Origin: Streptomyces sp. cf386
Lineage (GTDB): Bacteria; Actinomycetota; Actinomycetes; Streptomycetales; Streptomycetaceae
Assembly: GCF_900103585.1 (NCBI RefSeq)
Contig: NZ_FNHV01000002.1
Coordinates: forward strand, 81,289-145,288
Direction: 5' to 3'
DNA length: 64,000 nucleotides
This document shows positions 51,824 through 59,200 of the stretch, piece after piece (position 1 is the stretch's first letter; every line of letters starts with the position of its first letter). The notes below the pieces were generated by a model. It searched no databases. It was not told where the DNA came from and worked only from the letters and a program-made list of their open reading frames with translations. The position numbers and the translations under genes were made by a program.

Positions 51824-52480
51824 TCAGGTGAGTTGGGTTGCGATGGCTTCGGCGAGCGGCATCGGTACGCCGAGCCGGGCGCGAAGTGTTGAGGTGTCGA
51901 TGGGGGTCCCGGTCCGGGCGCGGTGTTCGTTGGCGACCTTGCGGGCCAGATCGACGAGGGCGGGTGGCACCGGGGACGGCGACGGCCGGGCCGACTCCGG
52001 TTCGGTCGGAGGCAGTTCGGCCGCCGTCTCAGGCGGTTCGCTCTCTTCGGCGATGGGTTCCGGTACTGCGACCGTCGAGGGCCGTTCGGGCACCGTCGCC
52101 GGAGCCTTAACCGGCTTCGGTGCTCCATGAGCGAGGAGGGTCCCGCCCAGGAATGCGACGGCGGGCCAGCCCGCGACGAGGATGCGTAGCCAGGCCGGTA
52201 CGTCGTCCAGGTCGAGCAGGCCGGCGGTGGCGACGTTGGCGCCGAGCGACGCGGTCAGCGCGACGAGGAACCAGCACCACCCGGCCGCTTTCGCCTCGCC
52301 GGAGCGGAGCCGTCGCCAGGCCGCCACCATCAGCAGGTCGACGGAGACCGGGTAGGCCCACGCCTTCCAGCCGTGCTGTCCGGCGGCCGAGGCCAGGTCG
52401 TGCAGGTGGGCGAAGGACAGCGCGGCGGCGATCAGTGCTTGGACGAGTACGGCGTCAACGCGGACGGGCAGGGCACGCAC
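51824..52480 (-). CDS. SpdB-like DUF2637 membrane protein
   Basis: 218 residues from a GTG seven nt after AAGGAG; an upstream ATG has no ribosome binding site. DUF2637: ALIAAALSFAHLHDLASAAG, WKAWAYPVSVDLLMVAAW, then WCWFLVALTASLGANVATA and ILVAGWPAVAFLGGTLLA, giving four transmembrane helices. The C-terminal region is Pro/Glu-rich with a helical end (ALVDLARKVANEHRARTG; LRARLGVPMPLAEAI), similar to a DNA-binding module. SpdB proteins act in intramycelial spread along with TraB. Confidence 0.85.
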   Translation of the reverse strand: MRALPVRVDAVLVQALIAAALSFAHLHDLASAAGQHGWKAWAYPVSVDLLMVAAWRRLRSGEAKAAGWCWFLVALTASLGANVATAGLLDLDDVPAWLRILVAGWPAVAFLGGTLLAHGAPKPVKAPATVPERPSTVAVPEPIAEESEPPETAAELPPTEPESARPSPSPVPPALVDLARKVANEHRARTGTPIDTSTLRARLGVPMPLAEAIATQLT

Positions 52481-52562
52481 GGCGCCACTCCTTCCGGATG
52501 CGGGCATGAGGGGGTAAGGACTCGGCGCGGGACGGCCACGCCGACCGTGGGAGCGGGTGCGG

Positions 52563-53945
52563 CTACTCGGCGACCGGGCGTGGAGTGGCTACCGGCCCGG
52601 AGCCCTGCACGGGGACCGGCGCGACTGGCGGGACGTACGGCCGGAAGGGTGCGAGCGCCGGTACGTCGGGGGCGAGGTGGGCCGTCTCGCGACAGGTGGC
52701 CGCAGCGTCGGTGAGGGAGAGATACGGAGTGCGGATGCGGGACCAGCCGCCGGACGTATCGCCGACCACGGCCAGGCCGGGCAGCTCGGAGGCGATGGCG
52801 CAGGCCGCGAAGACAGCCTCAGGGGCGATGTCGCCGAGCGCCATCTTGGCGGAGGCTTCGTCGTTGACTCGGTGGCAGACGCGGCCGGTGAGCTGCGCCC
52901 GGAGCATTGTGGCGCCCTTGCCCAGCTCGGCGCCGAAGCGCTGCCCGCAGACCTCCAGGTAGATGCCGGCGGCGCGGCCCAGCTGGGCGAGGCGGATGAG
53001 CTGGGTGACCATCTCGTCCCGCCGCTCTTCCTCCTTCCGTGTGGCGACGAGGAAGAGTTCGGCCACCTCGTCGATGAACAGGACGAGCGGTGCGGGGCGT
53101 TCGCTCTCGGGCAGGCCCCAGATGTCCGAAGTGATCAGCTCATCAGGGGTGCCGGGTGCGATGCCCTGCCGGGCCTTGATCAGGTCGTATCGGTTCTCCA
53201 TTTCCTTTACGAGGACGGGGAGCAGCTCGGCCGCCTGTTCCGGATCGGTCGCCAGTGCAGAAAGCCGGGGAGCGAACGGTGCCAGCTCAACCCCACGCTT
53301 GCAGTCGATGCCGACCAGCACCACCGGCTGAGAGGCCAGGCCGGTGAGCAGGTTGCGCAGGTACATGGACTTACCGGACAGCGTGGCCCCGAGGACGAGT
53401 TCATGCGGTACGGCGCGGTAGTCGCGTACGAACGCGGTCGCGTCCTCCCGCAGAGCCACCGGAACCCGGAGGTGGCCTCCTTCGGTCCGGCGAGGCATCC
53501 GGACCTTCCGCAGAACATCGAAGCCGACGAGCCGCAGTTCGACGACGCCGGGCTTGATGTCCCGGACGTACACGGCGTGTACACCCCAAGCGTGCCGGAG
53601 CCGTTCGGCCGAAACCGCCACATCCGCCGGCTCCTGGCCCGGAGCCAGACGAAGCCGGAGACGCAGGCCAGTCGAGGTGGGCCGGACCAGACCCCGGCGA
53701 GGCGGGACGGGCCGGACCTCACGGCGGGTAGTTGCCCTGACAGCCAGTGCACGCCAGCGAGACGGCTCGACCGTGAGGCCGCACGCGTCCATCGTCGAGG
53801 AGTATGAGATCAGGAGCCGGGCCACCGAGACCGGAAGCCCGACCGTGGACCAGTACGCCGCCGGGTGAGCGTGCCGGGCATAGGCCGCGCCGCCTATCGC
53901 AGCAAGCGCCCCGCCAACCTCGGCCACCGTCATCAGGTCGGTCAC
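52563..53945 (-). CDS. FtsK/SpoIIIE-type DNA translocase (TraB/TraSA-like)
   Basis: 460 residues from a GTG; an ATG 12 nt downstream is also plausible. N-terminal membrane-proximal region, then a RecA-like motor: Walker A GATLSGKS, VGIDCKRGVELAPFAPRLSA, Walker B LVLFIDEVAELFL, and QRFGAELGKGATMLRAQLTG. The C-terminus carries Pro-rich segments. In Streptomyces conjugation this hexamer alone moves double-stranded DNA between hyphae, recognising specific 8-bp clt repeats. Leu in the P-loop (GATLSGKS) is common in AICE TraB proteins. Confidence 0.9.
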   Translation of the reverse strand: MTDLMTVAEVGGALAAIGGAAYARHAHPAAYWSTVGLPVSVARLLISYSSTMDACGLTVEPSRWRALAVRATTRREVRPVPPRRGLVRPTSTGLRLRLRLAPGQEPADVAVSAERLRHAWGVHAVYVRDIKPGVVELRLVGFDVLRKVRMPRRTEGGHLRVPVALREDATAFVRDYRAVPHELVLGATLSGKSMYLRNLLTGLASQPVVLVGIDCKRGVELAPFAPRLSALATDPEQAAELLPVLVKEMENRYDLIKARQGIAPGTPDELITSDIWGLPESERPAPLVLFIDEVAELFLVATRKEEERRDEMVTQLIRLAQLGRAAGIYLEVCGQRFGAELGKGATMLRAQLTGRVCHRVNDEASAKMALGDIAPEAVFAACAIASELPGLAVVGDTSGGWSRIRTPYLSLTDAAATCRETAHLAPDVPALAPFRPYVPPVAPVPVQGSGPVATPRPVAE

Positions 53946-53950
53946 CTCGA

Positions 53951-54301
53951 TCAGCCCGCCTGAGCCATCGGGAAGGCGCCGGGAGCAACAGCGGTGGCCC
54001 GGTAGGCGATGCCGTGCCGCTGCTGGCCGTTGAACACGCTCTCCCACGGACGGGCGATGAGCCCCGGCAGCGAGACGGGAGCCCCGACGGTCAGGCCGTC
54101 CGTCACCCCGCTCTCGGGGATGGTGACCTGGACCAGAGACGACTCGCCTTCGTCGATGAAGACGACGCCAACCGTCATGAGCGCCTCTCCGCTGACGGCG
54201 TCCTTGGCGATCTCACCAGTCTGCCGGTCGCGCACCTTCGGTGCCGGGGCTTCGGTGAGCAGGATCGTCGCGGCAGAGGTGTCGATGCGGATCACACGCA
54301 C
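53951..54301 (-). CDS. conserved AICE protein upstream of tra
   Basis: 116 residues from a GTG eight nt after AGGAG. Starts VRVIRIDTSAATILLTEAPA with APKVRDRQTGEIAKDAVSGE, and contains GVVFIDEGESSLVQVTIPES and GLTVGAPVSLPGLIARPWE. Beta-rich and soluble. It is the first gene of the tra operon, 5 bp before the tra start, and is preceded by KorSA-like operators. Conserved in AICEs; function unknown. Confidence 0.82.
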   Translation of the reverse strand: MRVIRIDTSAATILLTEAPAPKVRDRQTGEIAKDAVSGEALMTVGVVFIDEGESSLVQVTIPESGVTDGLTVGAPVSLPGLIARPWESVFNGQQRHGIAYRATAVAPGAFPMAQAG

Positions 54302-54347
54302 AGGGATTTCTCCTTCTTCGGATGTCGATCAACCTGTCACCTGACAA

Positions 54348-54397
54348 GTTGACTTAGCAAGTTCGAAGCTAAGGATGCCAGGTTGACTTGTCAAGTG
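54348..54397. promoter_or_regulatory. KorSA-type operators of the tra operon
   Basis: Two similar 16-bp sites: GTTGACTTAGCAAGTT (54348-54363) and GTTGACTTGTCAAGTG (54382-54397), separated by 18 bp, about 45 and 80 bp upstream of the first tra-operon start. The same GTTGAC/GTCAAC core recurs before the korSA-like gene, consistent with one repressor controlling both. Confidence 0.7.
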
Positions 54398-54428
54398 GAG
54401 ATTGAGAGGAACTGGCCTCAAACGAGGC

Positions 54429-55157
54429 TTAGTTCAAGCGATAGGTGTCTTCGAGTTCCTGTCGATCAGCAGGAAGCAGCACGTCAGAGACTTGCAGCGC
54501 CTGCCCGGAAGCGTCACACGCGATGACGAGGACGCTCAGGACAGGTACACCCACTGGCAAGTCGAGCAGCTCGGCTTCGTCGCCTTCCGGCAGTCGAGCA
54601 GAGACCCGCTCCGTGACGTGATCGAAGCGGATCCTCTTCCGGGCTTCCAGGTGCTCACGGGGGCTGCCAGGCATGGCCTCAGGACTGTCCAGCTCGGTGC
54701 CATCGACCAGGCCGGCGGGGAAGTACGACGAGACCAACTCGACAGCCTCGCCGTCCGCTTCGACAAGGAATCGGCGCACAAGGACCTTGGCCCGCTTTGG
54801 CAGCCCGAGTGCGGAAGCGACGCGGGCGGGCACCGGGATCTGGCCGACTTCGACCAGGCGTCCCGAGGTCAGCGACTCATCGCGCTCCAGCGCCTCACGG
54901 CCCCGACGGTCCCTCTGCTCGGCGACGGCCGGCCGACCACGCACGATCGTGCCGAAGCCCTGCCGGGACTCCAGCCAGCCATCCCGCTTCAGCAGCTCCA
55001 GCGCCCGTACGACGGTCGGGCGGGACATTCCGAAGGCCTGCACCAGCTGGTTCTCACTGGGGACGCGGGTGCCCGGCGGATACGTCCCGTCCTCGATGCG
55101 ACGCTGAATCGTCTGCGCGAGGCGAACGTACTTCGGTGCCTCCACCTCATACGCCAT
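54429..55157 (-). CDS. korSA: KorSA-like GntR/HutC regulator
   Basis: 242 residues. GntR winged helix (YVRLAQTIQRRIEDGTYPPG; QAFGMSRPTVVRALELLKRD) and a UTRA ligand domain (VPARVASALGLPKRAKVLVR; VELVSSYFPAGLVDG; LEARKRIRFDHVTERVSARL). In pSAM2, KorSA represses pra and thereby replication, excision and transfer. Here it is read toward the tra operon, with related operators on both sides. The name is by family and position. Confidence 0.85.
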   Translation of the reverse strand: MAYEVEAPKYVRLAQTIQRRIEDGTYPPGTRVPSENQLVQAFGMSRPTVVRALELLKRDGWLESRQGFGTIVRGRPAVAEQRDRRGREALERDESLTSGRLVEVGQIPVPARVASALGLPKRAKVLVRRFLVEADGEAVELVSSYFPAGLVDGTELDSPEAMPGSPREHLEARKRIRFDHVTERVSARLPEGDEAELLDLPVGVPVLSVLVIACDASGQALQVSDVLLPADRQELEDTYRLN

Positions 55158-55180
55158 GAACGCCGCCTGTCGTGATTGGC

Positions 55181-55197
55181 CAAGTCAACTGGTCAAC
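55181..55197. promoter_or_regulatory. KorSA-type operator upstream of korSA
   Basis: CAAGTCAACTGGTCAAC, the reverse complement of a GTTGAC-N3-GTTGACTTG arrangement, lies 24 bp upstream of the GntR start. It matches the GTTGACTTG cores before the tra operon, suggesting autoregulation. Confidence 0.65.
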
Positions 55198-55241
55198 CAG
55201 ACTAGCGACAGTTCGAGCGTCAGAACAGACGGGGTTGCGCA

Positions 55242-55679
55242 TCAAGACGGCCAGGCATCGGCCATCACGAAAGACACGACCGTACCGCCGAAGTGGCTCG
55301 GGCCGGAGTGCCAGGAGTCGGCGATGGAGTCGACCAGGAGGAGACCGCGGCCATGCGCATCGTTGGCGTCTGGTCGGCGCACGCGCACGTTCGCCGGGAA
55401 TCCGGGATTGTGCACCTCCACGCGCAGCGAGGCTCCCTCGCGGAACCACTCCACCCGCACGACCCACGGATCATCCGACCGTCCGTAGACGATGGCATTG
55501 GTGACCAGTTCGGAGATCATCAGTGCGCAGTCGTCGACCGAGCAGGCCGGGTTGTACGGGGCGATGAACTTCTGGAACCAGCGCCGGGCCCGGGGCACGG
55601 ACTCCGCGATGGGATGCAAGACCATCGCTCCGAGTCGCGGTGCGTCCGGGCCCGGGTGGCGGTCGATTGTGTAGGCCAT
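55242..55679 (-). CDS. HATPase (RsbW-like anti-sigma/kinase) protein
   Basis: 145 residues. GHKL ATPase: N-box MISELVTNAIVYG, Asp of the G1 region in RPDANDAHGRGLLLVDSIAD, and a final strand (GGTVVSFVMADAW). Lone HATPase proteins of this size are frequent in Streptomyces and act as serine kinases or anti-sigma factors. No partner sigma or antagonist lies in the element, so it might act on host factors. The next gene upstream ends 6 bp before its start. Confidence 0.82.
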   Translation of the reverse strand: MAYTIDRHPGPDAPRLGAMVLHPIAESVPRARRWFQKFIAPYNPACSVDDCALMISELVTNAIVYGRSDDPWVVRVEWFREGASLRVEVHNPGFPANVRVRRPDANDAHGRGLLLVDSIADSWHSGPSHFGGTVVSFVMADAWPS

Positions 55680-55685
55680 CCGTGC

Positions 55686-55859
55686 TCACTCCCTGCCGGT
55701 GCCGTCGCAGTCGAGGCACCGTCGCTTTGATGTGGCACGGGCACGGTCGTTGACGGTGGAGAGCGCCAGCGCCGTACGCGAGCTGACGCGCTTCCAACCG
55801 CGTCCCCGGCAACCCCGGCAAGCTAAGCGCGCGTCCTGTTCCGGCCGCTGACCCGTCAC
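55686..55859 (-). CDS. small zinc-finger protein (DnaJ CxxCxGxG-like)
   Basis: 57 residues from a GTG preceded by GGAAGGGGG. Two CxxCxGxG-type motifs (ACRGCRGRGWK and RCLDCDGTGRE) should bind one zinc ion as in the DnaJ central domain. The operators of the second GntR protein overlap its promoter. It is probably co-transcribed with the HATPase gene 6 bp downstream. Function unknown. Confidence 0.68.
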   Translation of the reverse strand: MTGQRPEQDARLACRGCRGRGWKRVSSRTALALSTVNDRARATSKRRCLDCDGTGRE

Positions 55860-55879
55860 GCCGTGCCCCCTTCCGATCA

Positions 55880-55919
55880 AGTGGCCTTAGCCACTTACTG
55901 GATAGTGGCATTAGCCACT
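55880..55919. promoter_or_regulatory. two palindromic operators (GntR2 sites 1 and 2)
   Basis: AGTGGCCTTAGCCACT (55880-55895) and AGTGGCATTAGCCACT (55904-55919), 8 bp apart, upstream of the zinc-finger/HATPase operon. The half-sites AGTGGC/GCCACT are repeated before the second GntR gene, which identifies its protein as the probable binder. Confidence 0.75.
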
Positions 55920-55956
55920 CGTGGCGTGCAAGCGGTTCGACGGAACTGATGACTCA

Positions 55957-56697
55957 TCAGGCGAGTGGGTAGCCCTGCTCGAACGCCCAACGGTGCGGCG
56001 GGTAGGTGGCTTCGGCAAACTCCAACGGCCGGTCCTGGAGGTCGAATACGACGTGATGGACGATCAACACGGCTGAGCCAGGAGCAAGTTGCAGGTCTGC
56101 CGATTCCTCGTCCGTGGCAGCCCGCGCGCACATGCGGTCCTCGGCGTAGCTTCCCTGGCGCCCCGTCATGTTCTCGACGTACATCAGGGTGCCTTCCTGG
56201 ATCCGTTCGGGATCCAGGAGCTTGGGCGCCTTCTGGCCGACATCTGGGGCGAACCACGAGGTGGAGAGAGTGATGGGCCCGTCCTGGTTGTTGGTGATGC
56301 GCCGGCGGTGCACGGCTCGCCGATCCTTGGCCAGGCCCAACGCCTCAGCGACGTGGTCCGGCGCCTCCAGCCAGCCCGCAGACGTGATGACCGCGTACTC
56401 ACCCGAGGTGTAGATCTTCCCCGTCTGCCTGGCCCGCCCGTACAACTCCCGCGCGCGCCTGTTCACTTCGAGGCTCCGCACGTACGTGCCCGACCCTTGC
56501 CGCTTCTCGACCAGGCCCTGATGGCTCAGAGCCTCCAGCGAACGGGCCGCCGTCGGCCGCGACACCTTCCAGTCCGCAGCAAGCTGCCGTTCCGAAGGAA
56601 CCTCGTCCCCCGGCCGCAGATCTCCCCGCAGGATCTGATCCCGGATGAAGTGCGCGATCTGGAGATACTTCGGCTGAGCCTCCTCGATCTGAGGCAT
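55957..56697 (-). CDS. second GntR/HutC-type regulator of the element
   Basis: 246 residues. Winged helix PKYLQIAHFIRDQILRGDLR, LAADWKVSRPTAARSLEALS, then UTRA domain: LEAPDHVAEALGLAKDRRAV, GTLMYVENMTGRQGSYAEDR, VLIVHHVVFDLQDRPLEFAE. It is divergent from the DUF1152 gene. AGTGGC-type palindromes lie at its own promoter and at the next operon, so it likely represses three units. Its ligand is unknown. Confidence 0.87.
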   Translation of the reverse strand: MPQIEEAQPKYLQIAHFIRDQILRGDLRPGDEVPSERQLAADWKVSRPTAARSLEALSHQGLVEKRQGSGTYVRSLEVNRRARELYGRARQTGKIYTSGEYAVITSAGWLEAPDHVAEALGLAKDRRAVHRRRITNNQDGPITLSTSWFAPDVGQKAPKLLDPERIQEGTLMYVENMTGRQGSYAEDRMCARAATDEESADLQLAPGSAVLIVHHVVFDLQDRPLEFAEATYPPHRWAFEQGYPLA

Positions 56698-56713
56698 GCC
56701 CCCTCCTTGTCCA

Positions 56714-56736
56714 AGTGGCTATGGCCTCTAGCCACT
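56714..56736. promoter_or_regulatory. palindromic operator in divergent promoter (GntR2 site 3)
   Basis: AGTGGCTA-TGGCCTC-TAGCCACT, between the GntR start (56697) and the DUF1152 start (56778). Same half-sites as at 55880-55919, with a longer spacer. It should control both divergent genes. Confidence 0.72.
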
Positions 56737-56777
56737 ATAGGGTGGGTGGCAAATGTTCGACCCCGTACGCTGTCCGC

Positions 56778-57875
56778 ATGACGCGGTTGATCGTCGCAGC
56801 AGGAGGAGGGGGCGACGCAGTCGCCGCCGTAATGCTTGATGCCGCCCTGTACGGCGACGAGGACCAGGCGGTGATCCTCACGTACGCGTGGGACCGTTTG
56901 CTCGTCGATCCGGTCCCGGGCCCCCGAGGCGTCCACGACTTCACCGGCCTCGAACAACTCACCCCGTCCGTCTCGGCAGTGCCGGCAGAAGCCCGCCCGA
57001 TCGCTCCGGCGGGTTCTACTCTTCCTCGACTGGCGGCAGAGCTTCGGCACACGTTCGCACTGATCGATCCCTACCAGGGCGCCGCAGGCGTGGCTCGCCA
57101 ACTCGACGAGCTGGTGAGCCACTTGGAACCCACGTCGATCGACCTCCTGGACGTCGGCGGCGACATCCTGGCCCGAGGCGACGAGCCGACTCTCAAGAGC
57201 CCCCTTGCTGACGCCCTGACTCTGGCCGCGTGCTGTCAGGTGAATGCGCCCATCCGTCTCCTGGTCGCCGGGCCCGGTCTGGACGGCGAACTTCCGTCCG
57301 AAGACCTGTGCGACATGCTGGGTCTTCTGGTCCACACCTTCACAGCGAAGGACACGGAGTCGATCAGCTCAGTCCTGGAATGGCACCCGTCCGAGGCAAC
57401 CGGGATGCTCGCGGCGACTGCACGAGGAGCGCGGGGTACGTGTGAAGTGCGGGACGCTGGACTTCCCGTATCGCTCACGGACGAAGGGCCGACAGTCCAC
57501 GAGGCGGATATGGACGAGGCGTTGAGCCGAAACCGGCTGGCCCGAGCCGTCATCTCGACGGAGAGCCTCGACGAGGTGGAGACGCACAGCCGTGAAATCT
57601 GCGGCTACTCGGAGATCGACTACGAACGTAACAAGGCCGCGTGGCTCAACGAGCGGGCGCCGCTGAAGCTGACCCCGGATGCAGTCCTGGCCCAGCTGGA
57701 GCAGTTCGAGGCCGAAGCCCTGGACCGCGGAATCACCCACACGACGTTCCGCCACATCACCGAGGCCCTGAACCTCAACGGCAACCAGCGCCAGGACCTA
57801 CGCAAGCTGCTCATCAACCGCCGCCCTGAGCAGTACGACGCGCCCCTGTGGCGCATCACGACGCGACCTGAGTAA
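56778..57875 (+). CDS. DUF1152 family protein
   Basis: 365 residues from ATG at MTRLIVAAGGGGDAVAAVML. The N-terminal glycine-rich loop GGGGDAVAA followed by DVGGDILARG and DALTLAACCQV (Asp-rich) resembles DUF1152 proteins of archaea and actinobacteria; an enzymatic Rossmann-like fold is likely. A C-terminal helical region (ALNLNGNQRQDLRKLLINRR) is present. Substrate unknown. Divergent from, and probably repressed by, the GntR protein at 55957. Confidence 0.8.
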   Translation: MTRLIVAAGGGGDAVAAVMLDAALYGDEDQAVILTYAWDRLLVDPVPGPRGVHDFTGLEQLTPSVSAVPAEARPIAPAGSTLPRLAAELRHTFALIDPYQGAAGVARQLDELVSHLEPTSIDLLDVGGDILARGDEPTLKSPLADALTLAACCQVNAPIRLLVAGPGLDGELPSEDLCDMLGLLVHTFTAKDTESISSVLEWHPSEATGMLAATARGARGTCEVRDAGLPVSLTDEGPTVHEADMDEALSRNRLARAVISTESLDEVETHSREICGYSEIDYERNKAAWLNERAPLKLTPDAVLAQLEQFEAEALDRGITHTTFRHITEALNLNGNQRQDLRKLLINRRPEQYDAPLWRITTRPE

Positions 57876-58339
57876 CAACCTTCTTCACGGGTTCAAGGCG
57901 GCTCGCTCCGCTCCCCGCGCGCGGCCCGGCCCCCGGCCGGGCCTGCGCTCTGTCTCCGCCCCGCTCCAGCCCGGCCGACGCCCGGGCCGCGCACACAGCC
58001 AGCAGCCACGTGATGCCAGAGAAAGGGGTACATCGTGGCTGGGGGCTCCGCGGCTTTACCCACCTCCCCGGTCCGGGGCCCGCGTCGAGCAAGACCAGGG
58101 GGCCACTCGTGCACATTGCGGTCAGGCCCAAAGCCTGCCCGAGTTGCCAACCAGCGTACGGCCCCCTGATCATGCTCGACCCCAGACCGGGCAGGCCACC
58201 GGCCAAACCCGCAGCGCCGACCTACAGTGGCTTCCTTCATAGCGTCGTAGCTGAGTCCTATGGGCAGTATGCCGAACAGCGCCATCGGCGATGACATGAT
58301 CAATAGGTTCAGACCCAGCCCAAGTGCCACTGGAGCGCA
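57876..58339. other. non-coding region between DUF1152 and macro genes
   Basis: No convincing gene in 464 bp. It contains a hairpin (GGCCCGGCCCCCGGCCGGGCC near 57924-57944), a likely terminator for the DUF1152 gene. From about 58230 on the composition drops from very GC-rich to AT-richer DNA, marking the junction with the defence-like cargo. Short minus-strand frames here have no ribosome binding site or family signature. Confidence 0.6.
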
Positions 58340-59200
58340 ATGCGTCAAGAATTGCGGGAAACCCTTTTCACCCGTCAAGGAATAAGTGAAGTCTCCATCG
58401 CTTCCCTGGCGGCTTTTGGAATCCTTGGCGCCATATCCCAAACAGCACTCGCCATATGGCCTCAGCTCGCCCGGCACGACTGGTTAATCTTGGGATCCCT
58501 CGCTGTCGGTTGCATTACCACAGGAATATTTCTCACATGGCCGAGGTTGAGCATAGCCCAGACCTATGATCACCCGGAATTCACGATACGCATCAAGTGT
58601 GGAGATATCTTAGACGAAACAGGAAACATTGTCATCGGCTTTACAGACACGTTTGATACTGACACGACCGACGGAATCGTGATCGATCCACGTAGCGTGC
58701 AGGGCCAGTTTCAGTCGAAATACTATAACGACGTGACTCGGCTAGACGGCGAGCTCAATGAATTTCTGCGACACACTCCTGTTGTTGCAACCGAATCAGC
58801 CTCAACAAAGCCCCGAGGTAAATTCAAGCGATACCCAGTAGGCACTGTAGCAGTTCTGCATAACAGCAACTCACGGTATTACGCTGTCGCATACGGATAC
58901 ATGCGGAACGATTCTCGGGTAAGTTGTTCTGTCGACGCGCTATGGAAAAGTCTCACCGCAACCTGGGAGTGCGTCAGGACCCACGGAAGATTGGATCCAG
59001 TGGCCATCCCGGTGATTGGATCTGAACTAGCACGAGTAGGGTCACTAGACAGGGAGAGCCTGATTAAAATGATTGCACTTTCCTTCGTCGCCTCTACGCG
59101 ACAAGAAATTGTTTCGCGTCAACTCACCATAGTCGTCCACCCTAAAGATCGTCGATCCGTCAGCTTGATCAATATCGACAGATTCCTGAAGGCGCTATAG
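58340..59200 (+). CDS. two-TM macro-domain protein (Thoeris ThsA-macro/DUF6430-like)
   Basis: 286 residues. Two transmembrane helices (about 20-40, SIASLAAFGILGAISQTALA; about 46-67, DWLILGSLAVGCITTGIFLT) precede a macro-like domain: IRIKCGDILDE, GNIVIGFTDTFDT, SVQGQFQSKYYN, a late VAIPVIGSELARVG. This is the layout of the macro-type ThsA of type II Thoeris, in which the macro domain binds a TIR-made ADP-ribose derivative and the membrane part kills the cell. Its stop abuts the stop of the convergent DUF4062 gene. Codon and base composition are AT-richer than the chromosome. GGAG lies four nt before the start. Family assignment is from memory of sequence patterns. Confidence 0.75.
   Translation: MRQELRETLFTRQGISEVSIASLAAFGILGAISQTALAIWPQLARHDWLILGSLAVGCITTGIFLTWPRLSIAQTYDHPEFTIRIKCGDILDETGNIVIGFTDTFDTDTTDGIVIDPRSVQGQFQSKYYNDVTRLDGELNEFLRHTPVVATESASTKPRGKFKRYPVGTVAVLHNSNSRYYAVAYGYMRNDSRVSCSVDALWKSLTATWECVRTHGRLDPVAIPVIGSELARVGSLDRESLIKMIALSFVASTRQEIVSRQLTIVVHPKDRRSVSLINIDRFLKAL

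Noticed and set aside
52563..53945. Walker A of the Tra protein (GATLSGKS) as an inactive P-loop
   Set aside because: The Leu variant is normal for AICE TraB-type proteins; the Lys-Ser and Walker B Asp-Glu are intact.
57856..58477. Minus-strand frames between DUF1152 and the macro gene
   Set aside because: No ribosome binding site or recognisable family, and one overlaps the macro gene start. The composition change and hairpin suggest non-coding DNA.
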